The translations under genes and the position numbers were made by a program. Of a stretch of DNA of 64,000 bases, positions 45,900-58,012 are shown one piece after another. The stretch's first letter is position 1. Each line of letters begins with the position of its first letter. Source of the DNA: Rosa chinensis (lineage: Eukaryota; Streptophyta; Magnoliopsida; Rosales; Rosaceae). The DNA is taken from contig NC_037094.1 of the NCBI RefSeq assembly GCF_002994745.2, positions 63,520,639-63,584,638 on the forward strand. Reading direction: 5' to 3'. The notes under the pieces are model-generated. The model saw only the letters and a program-made list of their open reading frames with translations, did no database searches and was not told where the DNA came from.

Positions 45900-47100
45900 C
45901 AGTGTTCTAAAAATCCCTCTGAGCAGCCGCTTTGATTAGTTTAGGCAGAGGCTAGGTGGGTTGGGTTTAAAAAAATATATTCAAAAATTTTAATTTTTGT
46001 AGTCTAATACTTAGAATATGACTTTTTATGATATCGAGCAACTTAGAGAAACCCTAAGGCCGTGTACTCCATTGTTGCAAAGTTGGTCTCGTCCGGCAGT
46101 GCCCGGACTTCCAGGTGGCCTCCAGCCTCGCTGCCGTCTTGGGGTTTGCTGCCGGATGGGAGATCCATATCTACTGCTCATAGGGCTCTGTCGGAGAGGG
46201 TTCTCCCAGTTTTTGCCAGTTTGGTTTGGCTGAGCTGGTGGCGGAGGCAGTGGTTGTGTTGTTATAGGCCGGTAATCAGTCCCAGTGAATGGTTTCTTGG
46301 ACCTGCAGAGCCGACATGGGTTTCGATCGGTGGCGGTGTGGGGTTGTGAAGATCTAGATTGGGGATGGTGTTGTTTTGGTGGTGACGCAGGTCAATGACG
46401 TGGCTTGGGACAATTGGATTGCTGCCATGGTGATGTAGATCACAATGAGGCGGGTTGGAGGCATGGGTCGAACCAAACTCGGCCGGAATGTGACATATGA
46501 GTTGGGAGAAGATGGTGGACTGGGCCCGAACCAGGATGATGGGCCCGGGGGATCTTATTGGTTGAGGCTTCAGGTTGTTGGGCTAAGGTTTTTACCCTAG
46601 TCCATTAGCTTCTAAATTTGATCTAGGATTTAGGCCTTTGGCTCAACCCTTGTACCAATGGAGGGTCTTCGCTATCTCTACGGTCTTGAAATGTATAATG
46701 AGTAGGTCTATTTCTACGTACCATTGTGGGTACTACCACTACCTTCTTGTCTGTCTATGTCCTTAAATGACAGCGGAAGGGTATATATATATGTAACGGC
46801 TTATTCTGACTTGTGATGAATATACCATTTTGCCGCTTGGGCTTTCTAAAAAAAAAAAGACTTTTTATTTGTAAGTATGTATTCAATATCTAATTATTTT
46901 TTCTCTTCTATATGTTTTCAATCAATTATACTACTAAGTATAGTTTTTTATTTTACTTACACTTATTTATATATTGTATAATGAAATTAAATGAAATAAA
47001 CATCTGCGTAGACGCCCGCCTAAACCCCACCTAAGTGCTTACATGCTAGGCCCCTCTCCACCGCCCACCTACTACCTAGCAATTTTTTGAACATGCATTG
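45900..47100. mobile_element. hAT MITE split by a LINE
   Basis: A perfect 8-bp target duplication, CTTTCAAG, lies at 45892-45899 and 47101-47108. The left end CAGTGTTCTAAAAATCCC and the inverted right end CAATGCATGTTCAAAAAATT are related. Without the nested LINE the element is about 360 bp. Both subterminal parts carry CCGCCTA/TAGGCAGAGG-like motifs. No coding sequence. Confidence 0.85.
46030..46858 (+). mobile_element. LINE 3' copy with 10-bp target duplication
   Basis: GACTTTTTAT occurs at 46020-46029 and 46859-46868 on either side. The copy ends TTGGGCTTTCT and an A tail (about 46848-46858). The left part has GC-rich, broken coding-like sequence, then a 3' UTR containing GGTATATATATATG. 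No intact ORF is present. Confidence 0.8.
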
Positions 47101-47942
47101 CTTTCAAGTGCTTATAAAACTTAACAAGGCACACATGAAAATGCACTACTAGCAAAATAACAATACACACGGATTTACTGTAGTTAAAAGCCACAGAAAT
47201 CCGTGTGAAATAGAAATACTAACAGAAATCCGTGTGAAATGAGCATAATCGGGCCCACAATAATTTATACAATAACAATATCAACGGAAATCCGTGTGCA
47301 TAAACAACAGTCACAGATATCTGTGTACAAACTAAAACATTTTCACACGGATATCTGTGTGAAAATCAATTCACACTGATTTCTGTACGTATTATAAATT
47401 AGTTTATTTCGAAATAATTAATTTTTTTTTTAGGTGAATTATGGAGGGACGGATTTCCGTTACAATAAGCATTTGATACAGATATCTGTGTGAAAAGAAC
47501 ATAATTGAGCCCTACAGTGATTTATACAATAACAATATCGACGGAAATCCGTGTGAATAAACAATAGTAACAGATGTCTGTGTAAATGATAAAATATTTT
47601 TACACGGATATCTGTGTGCAGATCAATTCACACTGATTTCTGTGTGAAAATCCGAAATTAGTTTATTTCGCGATCATTAATTTTGTTTGTTTGTTATCTG
47701 TCATTAATTTTGACAGATTTCCGTTATAATAAGTATTTGATACAGATTTCTGTGTGCAATGAGTAATACACACGGATTTCCGTGTGAAAATGTTGACACA
47801 GATATCCGTGTGAAAAGAACAATGAGCTACAAAATTCCGTGTGAAAAAGGAGACTACACACAGAAATCCGTGTGAATAAACAACAGTAACTGATGTCTGT
47901 GTAAAAACTAAAACCTATTCACACGGATATCCGTGTGAAAAA

Positions 47943-49250
47943 AACAATTAGCTACAGAATTCCATGTGAAAAAGTATATGTGTATATAAAGTTAACCACT
48001 TATTTGATATTGAAAGAACGGCGGATTGGATTAATTTTTTTACACCGTACCTATTAATATGCTATAAATAGATGAGTAATGTCAAATTTATCAATTTTTT
48101 ATTTTTATTTTTGGATTGCACAAAATTCTTATACGTCTACTAATGTGGTATAACTAGTTTATTAGTTATAATGAAAAGTATATCTTCCATAAGCAACAAT
48201 GCGTAGGAAATAGACTTTATCAAAATCGACCGTAGGATGTTATCATGATAAGAATAAATGGTTGTGTTCAAAATTTCAGCTATTTTCGTCGTCGTTTGGG
48301 TTTCGATCTAGTAGGTCAACCCTAAACTTTAAATACTACATAAAACTAATATGCTCATAACCGCACACTCGTAACTTATTTTTTGATCTGTAAACTCTTA
48401 TGCTCTCATGGGTAGAAGCTATATCAACTAATGTAAAAATTTCTGAAATTTTATCTCCTCAAGGGTCGGCTCCCCTTAGGGAAGTAGAAGCGTTTAAAGG
48501 GTTGACCGGTTTTTGGTACAGACATCTGTGTGAAATGAGTAATACACACGGATATCTGTGTGAAATGGGATATCCGTGTGAAAAGAACAATTAGCTACAG
48601 AATTTCGTGTGAAAAAGTATATGTGTATATAAAGTTAACCACTTATTTGATATTGAAAGAACGGCGGATTGAGTTAATTTTTTTACATCGTACCTATTAA
48701 TACGCTATAAATAGATGAGTAATGTCAAATTTATTAATTTTTTATTTTTATTTTTTGGATTGCACAAAATTCTTATATGTCTACTAATGTGGTATAACTA
48801 GTTCATTAGTTATAATGCGTATACCTTCCATAAGCAACAATGCGTAGGAAATAGACTTTATCAAAATCGACCGTAGGATGTTATCATGATAAGAATAAAT
48901 AGTTGTGTTCAAAATTTTAGCTATTTTCGTTGTCGTTTGGGTTTCGATCTAGTAGGTCAACCCTAAATTTTAAAGACTACATAAAACTAATAAGCTCATA
49001 ACCGCTCACTCGTAACTTATTTTTTTGATCTGTAAACTCTCATGCTCTCATGGGTAGAAGCTATATCAACTAATGTAAAAATTTCTGAAATTTTATCTCC
49101 TCAAGGGTCGGCTCCCCTTAGGGAAGTAGTAGCGTTTAAAGGGTTGACCGGTTTTTGGTACAGACATCTGTGTGAAATAAGTAACACACACGGATATCTG
49201 TGTGAAATGTTAACACGGAAATCCGTGTGAAAAGAACCATTCGCTACAGA
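47943..49250 (+). repeat. tandem duplication, period about 643 bp, in the CACTA element
   Basis: The segment from AACAATTAGCTACAGAAT at 47943 recurs at 48586 with few changes, including GGGTCGGCTCCCCTTAGGGA (about 48463 and 49106). Each copy ends in a fresh set of CACACGG motifs, so array growth by unequal exchange between motifs is likely. Confidence 0.9.
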
Positions 49251-51548
49251 ATTCTGTGTGAAAAATTCTATTAGCTACAGAATTCCGTTACAACAAGTGT
49301 TTAATACAGAATTATCTGTGAAATGAGCAACACACGAATATCTGTGTGAAATGTAGACACGGATATCTGTGTGAAAAGAAAAATTAGCTACTAAATTCCG
49401 TGTGAAAAAAATAGAATAGAGACAGAATTCAGTGTAAACAATAATTAACACGACAGTTATATATTACCGAGATAAATATACACGAAAATCAGTGGTAAAT
49501 ATATATGTATCTCACACGGATTTTCGTGGTAAATTTTTTCCCGCTCACTTTTTTGGAACAAATTCAATTTCCCTCCCGTAGTAGTATTACACACGGATTT
49601 CCGTGGATTTCTTAAGTACATACACAAGGATATCCGTAGCAAAGGTAAATGTATTTCACACGGATTGACGTGGAAATTCCGCTTATACCCAGCAAATTGC
49701 AATTGAATGACAATTATTTAGTTTCAAAAAACAAGGGCGGGCCAATGCGGGCCAATCAATTTATTCCCGCTCAATATTTGGATATTCCCACGGATTACTG
49801 TGGGTGCTGTTGTAAATATTTAAATAACAATAGATGATAGCTATTGGGTTACCGAGGTAAATTCACACGGATATCTGTAGTAAATGCAAATGTATTTCAC
49901 ATGGATTTCCGTGTGAAATACTATAAACACACAGATTTCCGTGCATAATGCTGCTTAAAACCAGAAAATTTTCCACAAAATAACAACACACACGGATTTA
50001 CTGTACTTAAAAGCCACAGAAATCCGTGTGAAATAGAAATACTAACAGAAATCCGTGTGAAATACTAACAGATATGTAGCTCACACGGATTTTTGTGGTA
50101 AATTTTTTTCCCGCTCATTTTTTTGGAATAAATTCAATTTTCCTCCCCTAGTAGTACTACACACGGATTTCTGTGGATTACTAAGCCATATACACGAATA
50201 TCAGTAGCAAGGGTAAATGTATTTCACACGGATATCCGTGGAAATTCCGCTTATAACCAGCAAATTGATCCAAATCTGAAGCATATCGATCCCTATTTCT
50301 CTCTCTCCTCTCCCCGAGCTGAAAACAGAGCATGGAGTCTCCGGCTCCGTTCTCCCTCCTCCGGCCACCGTTTGACGCCAAACCACATCCTACAGCTTCG
50401 TATCTTCCTTGTGCAGCTGCCTGTGGTAGCCTTGAGCGGCGGCACGGCCTGTATCGGCGGCGGTAACCACGTTTCCATTTTCGGCCGTTTTGGTTCAAAC
50501 CGAGATTTCTCCTATCTCCGGCCACCAAAACTCGAGTTCTTTAGTTTGTTGAACTAGTATCAAGGAGTAGAACACGCAGAAAGAAGGACCGGACCCGAAG
50601 CAACCGTTTTTACGTTGAACGGAGCAGCTATCGGAAACTGCAGTTTTTCCGGCCAAACCGGACTGTTTTGGTAATTTTCGATCACTTGTACTCATTTTCT
50701 GACTTCGTGCTAGTTATAAATGTTTCTCAAAATGATAAAACGAAGCGGAACAGCCCTGCCCCAACACCATTGGAGGTGGTCGGCGGCGGCTCTGCCCCTA
50801 ACTCCGGCGACCTTTTTCGGCCAGTTCCGGGGGTCCTAAGAGCAGTTTCTGCTCATTTTTAGATTCTACATGTCGATACGATCATTTTGATATATAGCAT
50901 GTGAATTTTGGATATCGTATGATTTAGTTGTGAATTTTACAATTTCGATCGATTTTGATAGTTCGATTTGTGATATGTGAAGATCGGACCATCCGTTAGA
51001 CTTGTAATCTTGATATGATGATCGTAGGACTGTCACAAATGTGGGTCTTGCAGAAACTACCTACCTATATTGATTTTCAATTTGCTTGAGACGTGTTACT
51101 CTATGACATTGTCTTGGTTGCCATCAGTCGAATACCGGTAATCGAAGACAAAGTTCGGTTATGTCAAGCTCTCATCCAAACTTTTCGCATTTCACTTGGA
51201 ATGTTGCAGCTTGGGCAGACAATGAAATTAGTAGTACTTGCATTGTTGATGATCGTGTACTAATTTTTATTCTAATTAGCATTATTGGTATGAAATGTAA
51301 AAAAATATCTTGCTATGAATGTAAAGTTTGAATATTTTCGATTGAGTTGTGGATTTGTTCATTTTATTGTAAATATTTGTAATATATTTAAATTGTAGAA
51401 AAATAAAAGTTTTTTTTTTTTGAATAAAAAATAAAAGTATTATTATGTTTAGGTTGCAAATTAATTAGCAGAAATTTTTTTTTTTAACATGCTGTTACTT
51501 TTACACACAGAAATCAGTGAGAGTTAGGGTAAAAGGATTTGACATAGA

Positions 51549-52430
51549 AATCTGTGTGAGATAGGTATGTATTTGACACAGAAATCCGTGTGAGATTGGT
51601 ACGTATTTGGTACAGAAATCCCTGTGAAATAGAGTTGTTCACACGGATACATTCCATTACGGTGATCTATATTTACGGAAAGATAGTGGGGCCCACTTCT
51701 AATATTCACACAGACAAAATAATCCGTGTGAGATAGGTATGTATTTGACACAGAAATCCGTGTGAGATTGGTACGTATTTGGTACAGAAATCCCTGTGAA
51801 ATAGAGTTGTTCACACGGATACATTCCATTACGGTGATCTATATTTACGGAAAGATAGTGGGGCCCACTTCTAATATTCACACAGACAAAATAATCCGTG
51901 TGAGATAGGTATGTATTTGACACAGAAATCTGTGTGAGATTGGTATGTATTTGGTACAGAAATCCCTGTGAAATAGAGTTATTCACACGGATACATTCCA
52001 TTACGGTGATCTATATTTACGGAAAGATAGTGGGGCCCACTTCTAATATTCACACGGACAAAATAATCCGTGTGAGATAGGTATGTATTTGACACAGAAA
52101 TCCGTGTGAGATTGGTACGTATTTGGTACAGAAATCCGTGTGAAATAGAGTTGTTCACACGGATGCATTCCATTACGGTGATCTATATTTACGGAAAGAT
52201 AGTGGGGCCCACTTCTAATATTCACACGGACAAAATAATCCGTGTGAGATAGGTATGTATTTGACACAGAAAATCCGTGTGAGATAAGTACGTATTTGGC
52301 ACAGAAATCCGTGTGAAATAGAGTTGTTCACACGGATTGCAGCTAATTCTGGTAATTTATATTTGTGGAATTATATGGGGCCCACGTAAGTATTTCACAC
52401 GGACAAAATAATCCGTGTGAGATGAGTATT
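51549..52430 (+). repeat. satellite-like tandem repeat, about five units of 172 bp
   Basis: AATCCGTGTGAGATAGG-type starts occur at about 51549, 51721, 51893, 52065, 52237 and 52410. Each unit holds several CCGTGTG motifs and GTGGGGCCCACTTCTAATAT. Neighbouring units are nearly identical, so the array is young or homogenised. The last unit is the most diverged. Confidence 0.92.
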
Positions 52431-52571
52431 ACCCCCCCTCCAAACCACACGGTAACTCAATCTGTGCGTGTACCGTGGGTAAAAGCTATCACACACTGAA
52501 ATCCGTGTGAGAAAGTCTTATTACCCACAGATTTTAATCTTTGGGTAATTGTTGTTTTGCTAGTAGTGATG

Positions 52572-53040
52572 GTTTTGAGAAGCACATGTCAATTAATTCC
52601 TCATCTAATAGTGTGTTTGCTAAATTTGAAAAGCACTTTTAGAATTTTTAGAAACAATCTCAAATAGATCTATAATATCACTATGAATAATACTTTTAAT
52701 GAGTCTTGTAAAACGAGAGAGACTGAAGTGCTGTGTGGATGCTTTGTGATTGGTTTGCTATTTAGTTTCAACTTCAACATTTGTACAGGGCATTGGAGGC
52801 TTGGGCAAGGAAGTTGAGAAGGGCTTGGGGCAAGTTCGAAGGATAACTGTTAGGACTTGGTTCAGGCCTTGTCATCTAGTCATCTATCGATCTTTCTAGG
52901 TCATGACTGGGGCCTTTATACGACGATTTTGGTAGACACATTCTAGAGTTTCATAGGTCATCGTCTCACTACACACACGTGCGTGTGTGTGTATCATGAA
53001 GCTAACTAGTTGTGCACCAGTTGGCTCCCTGAACTCTACA

Positions 53041-53071
<31 letters not shown>

Positions 53072-53146
53072 TACATATATATTGTAATTAATCACCTCCG
53101 CTAATTTTGGCTGATCTACCACATATGTTGTAATATTTCATGAATA
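52572..53146. other. intergenic DNA downstream of the CACTA element
   Basis: A splice-acceptor-like TACAG at about 52785-52789 precedes a short open stretch (GIGGLGKEVEKGLGQVRR), which I cannot assign. A (TA)n/(CA)n microsatellite lies at about 53040-53070. No gene is supported. Confidence 0.35.
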
Positions 53147-53154
53147 AATATTTA

Positions 53155-53752
53155 GGGTGCAACTATTTCCACCTTATTAAATGCTTTGTTCACCCTACAA
53201 TCAAATTTTTTCTCTAAAATCTCAAAATTGTCTTTAAGTACAATTATTAACAGAAAAAATAATTGTAGTTGAGCACAATTTTATGGATAAATAAAATTTC
53301 ACCCAACAGACATCCCAAATTTTATGGATAAATAAAATTTCACCCAACAGACATCCCAATTATCATCTCAGCTTTCTATACTGAAAAAAAAATTATCATC
53401 TTAGCTTCTTCATCGCTAGTCTACCAAACAATTAGTTAGATGAAATTTTCAAGCTATAGCAGCAAGTGAAAAGAATTGTTGGTTAATATTATTTTGTTCT
53501 ACTTCATGTGACTCGTGTTTGATTCTATGTCACAATAGCTAATGAATGGAGAAGATAAAGAAGAGGAAAAAAAAAGGGCATATGGGGTTGCACCACGATG
53601 GTAGCACTTTTTTCTTTTCCAATTTTACGTTTTCAATAGTGATATCTTTTTTGTCTTTTCTAAATTATTTGAGGGTGAAATTGGAAGTTTCAGGATAAAA
53701 GTTTAATTATACGGTGAACAAAGTATTTAATAGGGTGGAAATAGCATCACCC
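53155..53752. mobile_element. TIR MITE with 8-bp target duplication
   Basis: AATATTTA lies at 53147-53154 and 53753-53760. The ends GGGTGCAACTATTTCCACC and, inverted, GGGTGATGCTATTTCCACC remain similar for about 50 bp. A 39-bp tandem duplication (ATTTTATGGATAAATAAAAT...) is at about 53279-53358. No coding sequence. The flank itself also repeats a TCTACCACATAT motif. Confidence 0.8.
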
Positions 53753-53760
53753 AATATTTA

Positions 53761-54331
53761 TCATGAGCTCTACCACATATATTATAATTAATTCATGAAT
53801 TAATTACAATATATGAATAAATATTTATCATCTCTTTCATAACAAAAAAAAATAATAATAAATGACGGCAGCATCTAGCCTTGACAAAAATTATTCTTAT
53901 AGAATGACTACAGCTACTGGTCTTCTTGACATCGATATGGACCGATGCACAAGTGGAGATTTAACACGGTTTGAAATTTATTCATTGAGAACCAGGATCT
54001 CAGTTTTTTTATTTCAATGCAACTGAAATGGACTATTATTTTATACGCACCCTCGTTGATAACAACATAAGAAAGTTCCCAACATGTTCAAAAACGTAAA
54101 GCCTTGAAGAAAGAGAAGTTCATTGACTCTGCAAACTCTATATAAGTCATTAACTTCACGCCTACTCCTCATAAATACGGTGTCAACCAAACCTTTTACA
54201 AACAGATTCATCCTTCATTCGAAACACACTTTCCTTTGCATTCATTTCACCTTTGTTTCCTCAGTCGTATTCTCAATCTTCCACAACCTACTTCATTTCT
54301 TTCTCTGCAATTCAACGCACATCTTGTCGCC
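53761..54331 (+). promoter_or_regulatory. upstream region of the plastid-protein gene
   Basis: A TATA box, CTCTATATAAG, lies at about 54136-54146, roughly 190 bp before the ATG. The leader between is C/T-rich. The rest is AT-rich with no other recognised site. Confidence 0.5.
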
Positions 54332-55319
54332 ATGGCCATGTCCGTCAGAACAATCACAACAACAACAGCTCTTACTCCCAGCAATTCTAGATCATCACTA
54401 CTTCATCGCCATCTCGGATTAAACCAGAGGGATTCATGTCGTTTTCTCGGAAACCAGAGCTTGCGATCATGCAATACGAGCCTTCAGAGAGTTCAGATTG
54501 GCAGCAAGATCCTGCTAATGGTGGTCAATAGCGTTGACCCCGGCACCCCTCCTCTTCCTTCCGATCCTTCCGGTGGTTCTTGGTAAAGTTCATCTATTCA
54601 GGAATGTAGTCTTAATTGTTTTATGTGATTAATTGATTGTATATGTGCTTATTAGTTTGTATTTATATATGCAGGAAAATGTGGCTTTTGGGTGTACTTT
54701 TCTCACTAATTATACCCTTTACGAAGAACAAATGGTACCCATTACTCACGTTGAAAGGTAAGCTATACTATATTCACAATGTTATTATTATTGCTTAACT
54801 AGTGATTATAAATTAGGTTATGTATTAATTGTATGCGGTTATATATGCGTAGACCGAGTGGAGACGGCGATGGATGCCGCAGAAGAAGTGGCGGAGCTCG
54901 TGGAGAAGGTGTCCGAGAAAGTCGAGGAGGTCGCGGATGATATCGGCAATCATCTTCCCGAAGGTAAACTTCGACATGCTGCCATGCTTGTGGAGGAATT
55001 AGCTGACAAAACAGGCAAGGCTGCGGCCATGGCGGATGATATCATTGAGAAGGTGAAAATTTCTCTAACTAATCTTACCTAATACCTCTGTTAATTTCTT
55101 AACTTCTACGTGTAAAATCGACATACACCACCTTAATTATTATATTGTTTTAGATTAGTACTAACAAATTTTAAGATATCTTATCCATGATTAACGCTTG
55201 AGGGTCACATGTATTAAGCTCTGTGATAAAACCAACATATGTGCTTAGGTTGAATGATAGTTGCTCTTAATTTAATTAAACAAATATGTCTTTGTCTTGA
55301 GGTCATGAAGAACAATAAA

Positions 55320-55360
<41 letters not shown>

Positions 55361-55832
55361 AGAAAATGAAACCACTTGTTAGCTGTTTTACTATTCCTGT
55401 ACTCCAATTCGCTGGATTAATTAATATGACATTTTCTAATGAGGCGGCTTCATGCTTCCCACCTGCTATACTGTCGACCTCAAATCAAAATGTGCACTTT
55501 TCAAACATCTAGCTCTTTGTTTTTCTTCAAGAAATTCTATATTTTTTACCTAACTGTTTCAACAAATCCCCTAAATTCATGATGGGATCCATGCGTTTCT
55601 TGCTTGTTATTTTTTCGAGGAAAACAAATACAAACGAACATATATAACAAATATATCTGTCTTTTTTCATAAATGTAATCGTTGTTTGATGAAAAAATCG
55701 CAGGTTGAGGAAGTGGAGAAAGAGGTAGACTCCATCATTGACAAGGCCAATGAGAAAAAGAAAGAAGACAAAACCAAAGAAGCGAGTACCAAGCAAGATA
55801 ATAGTATTGAAAATGAGACAATTGTAAACTGA
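54332..55832 (+). CDS. small plastid-targeted membrane protein, function unknown
   Basis: Four exons with GT-AG borders and matching phases: 54332-54582, 54675-54757, 54853-55052, 55704-55832, coding for 220 residues. The ATG at 54332 has a good context (GCCATGG). The first about 60 residues are Ser/Thr/Arg-rich and lack acids, like a chloroplast transit peptide. After a GGSW-KMW junction comes one hydrophobic helix (LLGVLFSLIIPF). Next is an acidic, heptad-like region (VETAMDAAEEVAELVEKVSE, KVEEVADDIGNHLPEGKLRH), then VEEVEKEVDSIIDKA and a charged tail. It resembles an uncharacterised plant-specific family with this same order of transit peptide, helix and E/V-rich amphipathic helix. No enzymatic motif is visible. 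The frame is intact across all exons, so it is probably active. Confidence 0.85.
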
Positions 55833-56246
55833 GTCAGCTTGTGGCTAGTTCAATGCATGCATGTGAATCCTGTATGTATGTGGTTTGTCAATGTAATTCA
55901 ATATTTTTTAATTTTTATATATCATAGAATTTATTTAACTAAATGTATAAGCTTGTTGCTGTAATTTTCAATTTCAGATAATTGTAGTTTTAGAATAAAA
56001 ACTATGAAGTATAGGGTGCACCTTAGACCCTATTCTAACCCACCAATTCAATATTAATCGTCTATAAGTTTGACTTTTAACTAATTAAAAATATAATAAT
56101 TGTGCTTATATCGAAACTTATTTCATCATTCATATCCAGACCAACCAAATCATTATAACATTTTTCTCAAAGAAAAAAGATACAATAATTAGGCTAATCC
56201 TACACGTCATAATAATTATTGAGAAAAAAATAGGTCTTTATACACA
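55833..56246. other. 3' flank of the plastid-protein gene
   Basis: This is AT-rich, with a likely 3' UTR in the first about 150 bp. Nothing else was recognised. Confidence 0.45.
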
Positions 56247-56264
56247 TCATGCATCATGATACTT

Positions 56265-57994
56265 TTTTTTTTTGAAGAAATGGATAATTTCATATTAAAC
56301 TTATCATTGGCCAGAAGACACGTATATCAGATGCTGTCTCATACCAGAATCATAAATGGTATAAGCTAACTAACAAAAGACAGGTACCCTCATTAGTAAC
56401 ATATTCACTCACTTATTGAGTCTAACAATAAGAAACAAAACCCTCCCTAGCAACCTCTCATGAAGCGCGCAGTAACCTCGTCACCTAGAGACCTCAATTG
56501 GTGTACAACTAGATAACTAAGATGAAAGTAGTAGAAGACTCGACTTCTAGTATTAGGCAAGGAAAACCAGGAAATCAAAGTTTTCCTTTGCCCTTGTCGC
56601 TAGGGCTGGGAGCAGAACCAATAGTTATAGGATGGGTGAGCTTCAAAGAACCGCCACTAATCTTCTTGTTAGAACGCTGGTTCTTATTCTTACTGCCAAG
56701 AGGCCTGCCAGTGCCTTCTTCTTCAGAGTGACCAAAGCAACATCATTATCATCTTCGATCAATCCCAATGCATCAAACTGTAAGGTAGGAATCTTACCAC
56801 CCAAGATGGTTTTAAATTTCTTGGGGGAAAGGTTACAAACACTAGTGTGGTTCCACTTCTTGGAAGACAGGCCCGCTTCTTGCTACACCTGCATACCGGT
56901 AGAGCCATCCAAATCACAAGGCTCAGTGATAGACTCCAAGATTGGGATATGATCATTCTCCAATTCATGCTCCGAAGGAACATCAGCCACAACAGTATCC
57001 ACTATAGGTACAGAACCCATAGGAGAAGTAAGAGGAGGATTTGGCCTCTGCGTTCAACGTATGACTAGTTTCCTCTTCAAAGGGATGGAAGAGGAGGTAG
57101 TGAAAATATCACTCTTGTCCTTAGCCGAGAAGGAAAAAGAACCCCCAGAAGTTGATGGTCCAGGGAAATGCAAAACCCTAGGTGTAGGGTTTGCCATATT
57201 TGGCTCCACACAAGAAATTCCGACATGGGTGATGAGTCCACATTGAGAACATCTCCCTTTCAGATGTTCGAACTGAAACTGAAGAATAGGTTTAACACCA
57301 ACATCCAGAAAAACTTTACGTTCAAGCAAGATTGGTTTAGAAATATCATGAGTGAACAAAAGCCTAATCAAACCTTTCTTGAACTCCTTATCATAATCCA
57401 AGAAACCCCCTAAGAGGTTCCTAATTAGGGTGAGATTCTCAAGCTCTTCATAGAGGGGTGGGATTCCAGAAATCTTAACCCATATTCGGAGATGCTTGAA
57501 CTAGACTTCGTGCATAGATTTGACTCCATCATACTCTGCAAAACACACGGGGGCTCTATCAAAGAACCAAACCCCTCCTCGGAGTACTATGTTACGATCT
57601 TGAACAGATTCGAAGGAGAATAAGAACAGATCCCACTCCCTCTCCAAGATCCTGAATTCCTTGTCCACCGTCCAGGTTCGGTGGAAATGGGTTTTAAACA
57701 CCTTTGGATCAATCTGCTTTCGGGTCAATGGTTTGCCAAGAAGAAAGGATTGGGAGGACCTGCCCACAGGACCATCACCAAGCTTTCCCAGATCAGGGGC
57801 ACTGTCGCCCTTGGCAAGGGCAAGAGAGGCAGCAAAACTCACTGTAACAACATTGATGAAAGCCATGGAAGTGGGAGAAGTGGTAGAGAAGGTTTACCGA
57901 ATGAGGCAAGGGCGCCTTAGGCTAACTAGGGTTCGAGAGAAAAAATTCTCCTAATCCCAATCAGTTGTTTGTGATATATATTGATTGTATTTAT
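56265..57994 (-). mobile_element. ORF1-only LINE with 18-bp target duplication
   Basis: TCATGCATCATGATACTT occurs at 56247-56264 and 57995-58012. The element lies on the minus strand: 5' leader near 57994, ORF1, a 3' UTR containing TGTACACCAATTGAGG, and a poly-A tail (T run at about 56265-56273). Although bounded on both sides it has no ORF2, so no endonuclease or reverse transcriptase. It is closely related to the copy at 8176-10458. Confidence 0.9.
57054..57866 (-). pseudogene. LINE ORF1: DUF4283 plus CCHC knuckle
   Basis: The start is at 57866 (MAFINVVTVSFAASLALAKG). The DUF4283 domain includes FRILEREWDLFLFSFESVQD and GGVWFFDRAPVCFAEYDG. One in-frame stop (near 57501) interrupts it just before WVKISGIPPLYEE. 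The downstream part ends in a zinc knuckle, CSQCGLITHVGISC (C-X2-C-X4-H-X4-C), and a Ser-rich tail with stop near 57053. This is the usual domain order of L1 ORF1 proteins in plants, which act as RNA chaperones. Only the single stop keeps it from being a full ORF1. Confidence 0.82.
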
Positions 57995-58012
57995 TCATGC
58001 ATCATGATACTT

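Larger units (their letters stand above)
47144..52568. mobile_element. non-autonomous CACTA element with massive palindrome arrays
   Basis: The ends CACTACTAGCAAAATAAC and, inverted, CACTACTAGCAAAACAAC are diagnostic of the CACTA (En/Spm) superfamily. The target duplication is ATG (47141-47143, 52569-52571). Both sides are filled for about 2 kb (left) and 1 kb (right) with dozens of CACACGGAAATCCGTGTG-type motifs, some perfect palindromes (for example 47920-47937). No TNPD/TNP2 or TNPA frame is recognised. A central unique part (about 50280-51480) has a GC-rich leader-like block and then AT-rich sequence, without a recognisable gene. Confidence 0.93.

Noticed and set aside
46018..46349. Short plus-strand frames near 46 kb
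   Set aside because: They begin inside or before the LINE target duplication and have no domain. The sequence is LINE 5'-truncated debris.
50181..50862. Overlapping frames in a GC-rich block of the CACTA element
   Set aside because: Frames on both strands are equally open and none has a domain. It is better explained as a GC-rich leader.
51524..52267. Several about 100-residue minus-strand frames that look alike
   Set aside because: They are translations of the 172-bp tandem repeat in the CACTA element, open only because the unit happens to lack stops in that frame.
47144..52568. CRISPR-like spaced repeats
   Set aside because: The motifs are short palindromes with irregular spacing inside a plant CACTA transposon, not a prokaryotic array.
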